Shown here in pieces: positions 26,315-34,887 of a stretch of DNA of 64,000 bases. Source of the stretch: Sphingomonas sp. LR60. GTDB taxonomy: Bacteria; Pseudomonadota; Alphaproteobacteria; Sphingomonadales; Sphingomonadaceae. The first letter of the stretch is position 1. Each line of letters begins with the position of its first letter. Made by a program: the position numbers and the translations under genes. Under the pieces are notes generated by a model, which saw nothing but the letters and a program-made list of their open reading frames with translations, had not been told where the DNA came from and did not search any database. The stretch lies in assembly GCF_036855935.1 (NCBI RefSeq), contig NZ_JASPFK010000001.1:2420501-2484500 (forward strand), in the 5' to 3' direction.

Positions 26315-26380
26315 GATGGCAAGGCGGATCGAAACCGGCCGTTACGGATTGGTAACGTCGATCAGGTGACGGAGACCGGC

Positions 26381-27840
26381 GTGCGGCGCGTGTTGCTTAT
26401 TTTCGTGCTGCTCGCCGCTGGATGTGCGCGGCATGAACCCTCCCCGCCCCGCCGCGCGTCGAAAGCGCGATCGCGCCGTTCCCCGACCAGACGTCGACGA
26501 TCGTCGTGCCCGTCACCGCGCGGCTCGACCAATTGGAACGCGGGCTCGACAAGCGCACGCCCAAGGTGCTGTGGACGATCGACGAACATCGCGACAAGTG
26601 CGTCAAGGGCAAGCGCGTCGACCTCGGCATCGGCAAGGTTAAGGTGACGCCCGATCTTGGGTGCCGACTGGTCGGGCAGGTCACCCGCGGCACGATCCGC
26701 GTGGCGGGGCGTGGCGAGCGGCTGGACATCACCATGCCGGTCTCCGCCGTGATCCATGTCCGCGATATCGGCGGGGTGTTGGGCGAGACCGTCACCGCGC
26801 GTGCGATGGTGCACGCGACCGGCAAGCTGGCGATCGTCGGCGACTGGCAACCACGTGCGACGCTCGATCTCGCTTATGGCTGGCGCGAGCCGCCAGGGAT
26901 CGAGATCGCCGGGCAGCGGATCACCTTCACCAGCCGCGCCGACCAGAAGCTGAAACGCGTGGTTGAGAAGCTGGAACGCGACTTGCCCGGCGAAGTGGCG
27001 AAGCTCGACCTGCGCGGGCAGCTCGCGGGCGCGTGGCAACATGGCTTTACGGTCATCGAACTCAGCAAGCGCAATCCGCCGGCGTGGATGCGCGTCGCTC
27101 CGCGAACTCTTGGTGTCGGCGGCTATCGGATCACCGGGCGCGAGCTGCAGTTGACGCTGGCAGCCGAGGCATTGACGCAGACCTTCGTCGGCAAACGTCC
27201 GGACGACCCGACGCCGACCCCGCTGCCACGACCGTCGCGGATCGCCGGTCAGCCGGGCCTACGCTTCTTCATCCCGGTGCTGGCCGATTACGCGCAGCTT
27301 GAGCCGGTGGTGCAGCGCACGTTGCGCAAGCTGGCGGCGAAGGGCATCTCGCTGACCGCCGTCGGGCCGGTCGACGTCGATTTCGGAAAGGTCACCGTCT
27401 ACGCAACCGCCAACAATCGACTGGCGGTGGGCGTGACCGCGCGCGTCGTGCCGCGCGACCGCCGCTTCCCGGCGACCAGCGGCGAGGCGTGGCTGACGGC
27501 CCAACCCTATAACGAGGAAAACTCGCAGCTGGTGCGCGCGCGCGATGTGCAACTCGCCGCCGACACCGATTCGGATGCGGTCGACCTGATCGTCAGCCTA
27601 CTCGACGCCACGCAGGTCCAGCAGGCGGTAGCGGTGGCGTTGCAGCACGACTTCGCGCCGGATTATAAGCAGGTGCTTGCCAAGGCGCAGGCGGCGATCG
27701 GTGCGCGACAGGAGGGCGACTTCTTCCTGTCGACCGATGTGGCGCGCGTGACAACCGGCCGGTTGCAGGTGACCGGCGCCGGGCTGTTCCTGCCGGTGCG
27801 TGCGGAGGGCGCGGCGCGGATCGCCTATCGGCCACGCTGA
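26381..27840 (+). pseudogene. DUF4403 family lipoprotein, frameshifted after the signal peptide
   Basis: The DUF4403 body (about 450 residues) is intact from about 26461 to 27840, with VGGYRITGRELQLTLAAEAL and LRFFIPVLADYAQLEPVV typical of this envelope protein family of unknown function. The expected lipoprotein signal, VRRVLLIFVLLAAGCARHEP with lipobox LAAGC, starts at GTG 26381 behind GGAGACCGGC but in another frame. Adding one C to the run at 26442-26445 joins them as HEPSPAPPRVESAIAPFP, giving 486 residues. As written, only a version from GTG 26506 lacking the export signal can be made. It is either a sequencing error or a real loss of secretion. Confidence 0.75.
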
Positions 27841-27885
27841 TCCGCGCCGCGATCGGCGGCGCCGAGCGCTGACGAACGACGGCGC

Positions 27886-29373
27886 TCAGAAGCCAGCGTA
27901 ATCCGAGAAGCGGGTGATCGTCGGGTCGAACTTGAGCACCACCTTGCCCGTCGCGCCGTGGCGCTGCTTGGCGACGATCAACTCGGCCAAGCCATAGACG
28001 CGCTCCATGTCGGCGGCCCAGCGCGCGTGATCCTCGAACACCTTGGCCTCGTCGCCTTCCATCGGGCGCTTGGGCTCGCGCTGCGCGGTGTAATAATCCT
28101 CGCGGAACACGAACCACACCATGTCGGCGTCCTGCTCGATCGACCCCGATTCGCGCAGATCCGAGAGCATCGGGCGCTTGTCCTCGCGGCTTTCGACCGC
28201 GCGGCTGAGCTGCGACAGCGCCAAGACGGGAACGTTCATGTCCTTGGCCAAGGTCTTGAGCCCACGCGAAATCTCCGAAATTTCCTGCACGCGGTTGCCA
28301 TCGCCCTTGCCCGACCCGGTCAGCAGCTGGAGATAGTCGACCACCACCAGCCCGATCTCGTTATTGTGTCGCCGCTGGAGCCGCCGGACGCGGGTGTGCA
28401 GCGAGGCGATCGTCAGGCCGCCGGTGTCGTCGATGAAGAAGGGCAAGTTCTCCAGTTCCGCCGCGGCTGCCGCGAGCTGCTCGAACTCGGCCTTGCTGAT
28501 CTTGCCCATGCGCAGCGCCTCGGAACTGATCCGCGACTGTTCGGCGAGGATACGCGTCGCGAGCTGGTCGGCGCTCATTTCGAGGCTGAAGAACGCGACT
28601 TTCGCGCCGACCGACTTGGACGGCGGAATGCCGTCGCGCATGTCGCGCATCCAGCGTTGCGCAGCGTTGAAGGCGATGTTGGTGGCCAGCGACGTCTTGC
28701 CCATACCGGGACGGCCGGCAAGGATCATCAAGTCCGAATGGTGCATACCGCCGATCTTCGAATTGATCGAGTCGAGCCCGGTGGTGACGCCGCTGAGGTT
28801 GCCGCCCCAATTCAGCGCCTTCTCGGCCATCTTGACCGCCATCGTACTGGCTTGCGCGAAGCTCTTGACGCTGTTCTCGGCTCCGCCGTCGGCGGCGACG
28901 CGGTACAGCTCTTCTTCCGCGGCCTCGATCTGCGCGCGCGGATTTACCTCCTCGCTGGTGTCCATCGCGCGGTCGACCATCGAATGCCCGACCGAGACGA
29001 GCGTGCGCAGCATCGCGAGATCATAAATCTGCGTCGCGAACTGTCGCGCGCCGATCAGCCCCGCGCCCGACCCGGTCAGGGTGGCGAGATAGGCGACCCC
29101 GCCCAGCTCCTTCATCCCCTCGTCAGCCTCGAACATCGGCCGCAGCGTGACGGGCGTGGCGAGCATGTCCTGTGATCGAAGTGACTTGATCGCGGCGAAG
29201 ATGCGCCCGTGCACCGGCTCGTAGAAGTGCATCGGCTCGAGCCGGTCGACGATGTCGTCGGCCAGCCGGTTGTCGATCATCATCGCGCCGAGCATCGCGG
29301 CCTCCGCCTCGACGTTGCGGGGCAGATGGACGGGTTCGGCCGAAGCCGGTTGCGGGAATGCCAGAGTCGCCAT
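27886..29373 (-). CDS. dnaB: Replicative DNA helicase DnaB
   Basis: 495-residue hexameric helicase that unwinds DNA ahead of the replisome. The N-terminal domain (about 18-120) is followed by the RecA-like domain with Walker A AGRPGMGKTS (219-228), Walker B VVVDY (343-347), the FFSLEMS motif and DLRESGSIEQDADMV. The length is typical and there is no intein. I chose ATG 29373 because it begins MATLAFPQP shortly before the conserved PRNVEAEAAMLGAM; the frame is open far upstream but that part is the antisense of the divergent gene. It is convergent with the DUF4403 gene and divergent from the UPF0262 gene. Confidence 0.95.
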   Translation of the reverse strand: MATLAFPQPASAEPVHLPRNVEAEAAMLGAMMIDNRLADDIVDRLEPMHFYEPVHGRIFAAIKSLRSQDMLATPVTLRPMFEADEGMKELGGVAYLATLTGSGAGLIGARQFATQIYDLAMLRTLVSVGHSMVDRAMDTSEEVNPRAQIEAAEEELYRVAADGGAENSVKSFAQASTMAVKMAEKALNWGGNLSGVTTGLDSINSKIGGMHHSDLMILAGRPGMGKTSLATNIAFNAAQRWMRDMRDGIPPSKSVGAKVAFFSLEMSADQLATRILAEQSRISSEALRMGKISKAEFEQLAAAAAELENLPFFIDDTGGLTIASLHTRVRRLQRRHNNEIGLVVVDYLQLLTGSGKGDGNRVQEISEISRGLKTLAKDMNVPVLALSQLSRAVESREDKRPMLSDLRESGSIEQDADMVWFVFREDYYTAQREPKRPMEGDEAKVFEDHARWAADMERVYGLAELIVAKQRHGATGKVVLKFDPTITRFSDYAGF

Positions 29374-29457
29374 TTCCCCGGCTATAGTCGATCGTGGCGC
29401 CTCGCATAACCGGGATCGACGTTGTCGCGGCGCGACTTCGGCTTTAACGGCACACGG

Positions 29458-29940
29458 ATGGCCGATCCGCGGATCATCGACATCGAACTCGACGAGCGCA
29501 CGATCCTGTGGCGCTCGGCGGATATCGAGCAGGAACGGCGGATCGCGATCTTCGACCTGATCGAGGACAATCATTTCGCGCCGCAACGCGAAAATGCCGA
29601 CGGTTATGCGGGACCGTATCGCGTCAAGCTGGGCGTCGAGGAAGGGCGGCTGGCGATTCATATCGCGCGCGAGGACGGGACGCCTCTGGAGACGCTGGTG
29701 CTGGGTCTGGCGCGATTCCGGCGACCGATCCGCGACTATTTTGCGATTTGCGACAGCTACTTCCAGGCGATCCGCCAATCGACACCCGCGCAAATCGAGA
29801 CGGTCGACATGGCGCGGCGGGGGATACACAATGAGGCGGCCGAGCTGCTCCGCGAGCGGCTGGACGGCAAGATCCATATCGATTTCGACACGGCGCGGCG
29901 GCTGTTCACGCTGATCTGCGTCCTGCACATCAAGGCTTGA
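29458..29940 (+). CDS. UPF0262 family protein
   Basis: 160 residues matching UPF0262, a conserved alphaproteobacterial family of unknown function. Seen: the N-terminal DPRIIDIELDERTI, EQERRIAIFDLIEDNHFAP and RRGIHNEAAELLRERL. The ATG at 29458 matches family starts; TTG 29422 upstream in frame is less likely. It is divergent from dnaB and followed after 10 bp by the GH25 gene, so the two are probably co-transcribed. No catalytic motif is evident; cytoplasmic by lack of any signal. Confidence 0.88.
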   Translation: MADPRIIDIELDERTILWRSADIEQERRIAIFDLIEDNHFAPQRENADGYAGPYRVKLGVEEGRLAIHIAREDGTPLETLVLGLARFRRPIRDYFAICDSYFQAIRQSTPAQIETVDMARRGIHNEAAELLRERLDGKIHIDFDTARRLFTLICVLHIKA

Positions 29941-29950
29941 GTTACTGATT

Positions 29951-30646
29951 ATGTGGGGTTTGGGACGGCTCGTGCTGGTTCTGGCCGCGTTGGCGCTGGC
30001 CGGTGTGGCGGGGTGGCGGCTCGCGGTGCGCTGGGCGCCGGGGATCGAGAAATATCCGCTGCAGGGCGTCGACGTGTCCGAAAATACGGGCACGATCGTG
30101 TGGCCGGTGCTCAAGGGTGCGTCAGGAGCGCGCTTCGGCTACGCGGTGGCGACGGTCGGTGCCACGACGCGCGACCGCAACTTCCAGGCGAACTGGGATG
30201 CGATGGCGAAGGTCGGGCTGACGCGCGGCGCGGTGCACGTCTTCTCCTTCTGCCAGTCGCCGCGCGTGCAGGGCGACGTGTTCAACACCGTCGTGCCGCG
30301 CGACCTGAAGGCACTGCCGGCCGCGATCGCGTTCGATTACGACCCGACCTGCCCCGACCGGCCCGAGCGCGCCGCGCTGATCGCCGGGGTGCGGGCGATG
30401 ATCGAGCGGATCGAGGCGCATATGGGCAAGCCGGTGGTGCTGCGCATCGCCGGCCGGGTCGAGGACGATTACCGGCTGACCGAGGCGCTCAACCGCAAAT
30501 GGTGGGCGATGGGCAATTTCCTGAAGCCGGGCTATGGCACGCGGCCGTGGTCGATGTGGCGCGCCAGTGACATGCGCGGCGTCGACGGGGTCGACGGGCC
30601 GGTCAATTGGGATGTCGCGACAGAAGGAGCCTTCGAGAATGAGTGA
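29951..30646 (+). CDS. GH25-family lysozyme-like protein, membrane-anchored
   Basis: 231 residues: an N-terminal membrane helix (about 4-22) and a GH25-type domain expected to cleave peptidoglycan in the periplasm. Seen: QGVDVSENTGTIVWPVL (about 38-54) with the catalytic-type Asp41, FDYDP at 128-132, and the C-terminal PVNWDVATEG. At the second active-site position the family normally has DxE; here it is Asp129-Tyr-Asp131, so the usual glutamate is an aspartate and activity may be altered. Two plausible structural cysteines occur at 101 and 134. The stop overlaps the presumed cdd start. Confidence 0.78.
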   Translation: MWGLGRLVLVLAALALAGVAGWRLAVRWAPGIEKYPLQGVDVSENTGTIVWPVLKGASGARFGYAVATVGATTRDRNFQANWDAMAKVGLTRGAVHVFSFCQSPRVQGDVFNTVVPRDLKALPAAIAFDYDPTCPDRPERAALIAGVRAMIERIEAHMGKPVVLRIAGRVEDDYRLTEALNRKWWAMGNFLKPGYGTRPWSMWRASDMRGVDGVDGPVNWDVATEGAFENE

Positions 30647-31084
30647 CGCCCCCGGCTGATCGCCGCCGCCCGCGATGCGGCGCGCCATGCGCACGCGCCT
30701 TACTCGCGCTTCGCGGTCGGGGCGGCGGTGTTGCTGACCGACGGCAGCGTGGTGACCGGGGCGAATGTCGAGAATGCCAGCTACGGCCTGTCGCTGTGCG
30801 CGGAGACGGTGGCGATCGCGACCGTCGCCGCGCAGGGTCGGCTGCGCGAGGTGGTCGCGGTGGGCGTGATCGGTGGTGCGATGGATGCCGAGGGGCGCGC
30901 GCGCGGCGATCAGCCGGTGCGGCCTTGCGGGCGGTGTCGGCAGGTGCTCAACGAGGCGGCGCAGCTCGGCGGGCGCGATGTGGCGGTGCATTGCGCGGGC
31001 GCGGAGGGCGAGGCGGTGGCGAGCTATCGGCTGAGCGAACTTTTGCCCGATGCGTTCGGGCCGGGGGATCTGGGGATTTCGTGA
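30639..31084 (+). pseudogene. cdd: Cytidine deaminase with a frameshift in codon 5-6
   Basis: Zn-dependent deaminase of cytidine and deoxycytidine in pyrimidine salvage. The domain is complete: APYSRFAVGAAV, NASYGLSLCAETVAIATV with the Cys-Ala-Glu site, and PCGRCRQVL with the two other Zn cysteines. The natural start is ATG 30639, overlapping the GH25 stop, but it reads MSDAPG then TGA. Adding one C to the five-C run 30649-30653 gives MSDAPRLIAAARDAARHAHA and a 148-residue protein of normal size. As written, only a start at GTG 30728 is available, which would lack the first helix. A sequencing error or a recent loss. Confidence 0.8.
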
Positions 31085-31110
31085 CGCGAACCGCAGGACA
31101 CTCGCCCCCC

Positions 31111-31190
31111 CGTTCGTGCTGAGCCTGTCGAAGCACGTGAGAGAAGCGCAGCGCCTGCAACACGCACTTCGACAAGCTCAGTGCGAACGG
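31111..31190. repeat. Dispersed inverted repeat, family B, copy 1
   Basis: CGTTCGTGCTGAGCCTGTCG at the left is matched by CTTCGACAAGCTCAGTGCGA at the right, ending ACGG. It belongs to the second palindromic family of the window (others at 46020, 46360, 47159 and 53834). It lies directly after cdd. Confidence 0.75.
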
Positions 31191-31273
31191 ATCGGATGGT
31201 TGTCCGGTTGGGATGGCTGACACATGCACCGCCTGCCCGTGGCGATCCGCTCGCTGAACTCGACAGACATGGG

Positions 31274-31291
31274 CCCCTGCCTTCGCAGGGG
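31274..31291. repeat. Short hairpin CCCCTGC-CTTC-GCAGGGG (family E)
   Basis: Perfect 7-bp stem with a 4-nt loop, 21 bp beyond the 3' end of tRNA-Leu on the minus strand. It could serve as the tRNA terminator, but no T-run follows on that strand. Confidence 0.5.
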
Positions 31292-31311
31292 CGACCGGCC
31301 TTTTGTCTGGG

Positions 31312-31395
31312 TGGTGCGGGCGGTCGGACTCGAACCGACATGTATTGCTACGGCAGATTTTGAGTCTGCTGCGTCTACCATTTCGCCACGCCCGC
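31312..31395 (-). tRNA. tRNA-Leu (anticodon CAA)
   Basis: 84-nt class II tRNA on the minus strand. Acceptor GCGGGCG/CGCCCGC with discriminator A and encoded CCA; anticodon stem GCAGA/TCTGC around loop CTCAAAA, giving CAA; a long variable arm CGTAGCAATACAT with a GTA/TAC stem; T-arm GTCGG TTCGAGT CCGAC. All stems are fully paired. Confidence 0.95.
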
Positions 31396-31470
31396 GCGTG
31401 CGACCGGCGGCGCTATAGGACAGCAATTCGGCGCTGGCTAGGTGTCGCTGTCTTGACCCATCACCCGCTC

Positions 31471-31736
31471 AGGGTCTGTACTCAATCGCCAAAAGGATCG
31501 TGATCGCCGGTGGAAGGCCGCCCACAAGGAGCGCAGCGCAGCCGGGTAGCAGAGCTACCCGCAAGCAAGCGACGATGCTGGGCGGTCTTCCACCGGCGAC
31601 CGCGAGCGGCGGGCGGCTTTGGCGCCAAGCGGCGTCGCGCGTCGGTCACGATGCGAGAGCATCGCTCCCTCCTTGCTCCTGGCCTGGCGCCAAAATCCGC
31701 TCCGTCACGACCTTGTGGCGATTGAGTACAGACCCT
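31471..31736. mobile_element. MITE-like element with 20-bp perfect terminal inverted repeats
   Basis: 266 bp bounded by AGGGTCTGTACTCAATCGCC (31471-31490) and its exact reverse complement (31717-31736); with a one-base gap the similarity extends about 13 bp further inward. The interior holds more inverted repeats: GCCGGTGGAAGGCCGCCCA (about 31507) against a one-mismatch complement near 31579-31597, GGGTAG-CAGAG-CTACCC, TTTGGCGCCA against TGGCGCCAAAA, and ATGC-GAGA-GCAT. No coding frame is credible. No target-site duplication is visible. It is probably a non-autonomous transposon moved by an insertion sequence elsewhere, or a structured repeat transcript. Confidence 0.7.
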
Positions 31737-31769
31737 AGGCGTCATCGCAGGTCGCCATAGGAGAGCTGC

Positions 31770-33697
<1,928 letters not shown>

Positions 33698-33762
33698 GGG
33701 ATGGATCCCCCTCCCCTTCAGGAAAGGAGCTTGTTTCGATCACGGTGACAAGCACACGAGAC

Positions 33763-33827
33763 TTGGCAACCCCTCGAAGTTAGCGCTATCTTTTTCCGGC
33801 TCGCCGCGGCGGGACGCGAAAAAGATA
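33763..33827 (+). promoter_or_regulatory. Promoter with LacI-type operator and leader inverted repeat
   Basis: -35 TTGGCA (33763-33768), 18-bp spacer, -10 TATCTT (33787-33792). The near-perfect palindrome GTTAGCGCTATC (33779-33790) overlaps the -10; TTAGCGCTAA-like sites are known LacI-family operators of sugar genes in Caulobacter and sphingomonads. TATCTTTTTC (33787-33796) and GAAAAAGATA (33818-33827) form a 10-bp inverted repeat around a GC-rich centre, so the leader may fold. Regulator not in the window. Confidence 0.5.
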
Positions 33828-33844
33828 ACGATGGAGGGATGGCC

Positions 33845-34783
33845 ATGACGAGGCGCAAGGTTCGTAACGGGTGGGTCGCAGGCTGCGCGGTGTTGCTGCT
33901 GTCAGGGGCGGCGTCGACCGCGCTGGCACAGGCTGACAAGATGACGCCGATCGAAGCTCCGGCGCAGCCGACCGCGATCACGCTCGACACCGGGCCTTTG
34001 CCCGATGCGCCGAACAAGGAAGCGTGGCACCGGCAATATGGCAGCACCTTCACGCGCAACGTGACGGTGGCGACGCTGACGCCGTTCCTCCCCGCCCCCG
34101 GCACTGCGACCGGCGCGGCGGTGGTGGTCGCGCCGGGCGGCGGCTTCCGCACGCTGTCGATGGAGAATGAAGGCTGGGATGTCGCCAAGGCGCTGGCGAA
34201 GCGCGGCGTGGCGGCGTTCGTCCTCAAATACCGGCTGAACCAGACGCCCGCCGATATGCCGGGCTTCGAGAAGTCGATGGGCGAGATCTTCTCCAGCTCC
34301 GCACCCCGTCCGCGCGTCGATCCGACCGCAATGACCGCTCGGCTCGGGCCGCAGATCGCCGATGCGCGCGCCGCCTTCACGCTGATCCGCCGCCGCGCCG
34401 CCGAATGGAAGGTCGATCCCGATCGGATCGGCATGATCGGTTTTTCGGCGGGTGCGATGCTGACGATGGCGACGACGCTCGCCGGCGGGGACGCGAAGCC
34501 GGCGTTCGTCGCGGATATCTATGGCCCGCTCGGCGCGATGGACGTGCCCGCCGATGCCCCGCCGCTGTTCATCGCGCTGGCGGCGGACGATCCGTTCTTC
34601 GCCAACGACGGGATCGGGTTGGTGGACAAGTGGCGCGCGGTGAAGCGGCCGGTCGAGTTCCACCTCTATGAGCAGGGTGGGCACGGTTTCGGCATGTACC
34701 AGAAGCCGACGACGAGCACCGGCTGGTTCGACGCCTATGTCCGCTGGTTGGGGATGCACGGGTTGCTGGCGGCGAAGAAGTAA
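33845..34783 (+). CDS. Secreted alpha/beta-hydrolase (acetylxylan-esterase/peptidase S9-like)
   Basis: 312-residue exported esterase-type enzyme. A twin-positive N-terminus and hydrophobic core (MTRRKVRNGWVAGCAVLLLS) ending in AQA form the signal peptide. Seen: GGGFRTLSMENEG oxyanion region, nucleophile Ser201 in GMIGFSAGAML, acid Asp248/249 in AADDPFF and His280 in GGHGFGMY. The pattern matches bacterial BD-FAE/endo-xylanase-associated esterases that remove acetyl groups from xylan-type polysaccharides. I prefer ATG 33845 over 33839 because GGAGGG then has correct spacing. The upstream LacI-type operator supports a sugar-regulated role (inference). Confidence 0.82.
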   Translation: MTRRKVRNGWVAGCAVLLLSGAASTALAQADKMTPIEAPAQPTAITLDTGPLPDAPNKEAWHRQYGSTFTRNVTVATLTPFLPAPGTATGAAVVVAPGGGFRTLSMENEGWDVAKALAKRGVAAFVLKYRLNQTPADMPGFEKSMGEIFSSSAPRPRVDPTAMTARLGPQIADARAAFTLIRRRAAEWKVDPDRIGMIGFSAGAMLTMATTLAGGDAKPAFVADIYGPLGAMDVPADAPPLFIALAADDPFFANDGIGLVDKWRAVKRPVEFHLYEQGGHGFGMYQKPTTSTGWFDAYVRWLGMHGLLAAKK

Positions 34784-34801
34784 CCGCTAGCGAGCCGCGC
34801 T

Positions 34802-34877
34802 CGTCATTGCGAGCGTAGCGAAGCAATCCAGGGCGTCCTGGTCCGGCTCTGGATTGCTTCGCTGCGCTCGCAATGAC
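34802..34877. repeat. Family A repeat, copy 3
   Basis: Full-length copy: CGTCATTGCGAGCGTAGCGA, centre CCAGGGCGTCCTGGTCCGGC, right arm CTGGATTGCTTCGCTGCGCT to AATGACA. It occupies the gap between the convergent esterase and TonB receptor genes and could terminate both by hairpin. Confidence 0.85.
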
Positions 34878-34887
34878 AGCGGGAGCG

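Noticed and set aside
31085..31310. Candidate short genes in the gap between cdd and tRNA-Leu
   Set aside because: The short frames consist of repeat families B and E and the complementary strand of tRNA sequence; no ribosome-binding site or conserved pattern.
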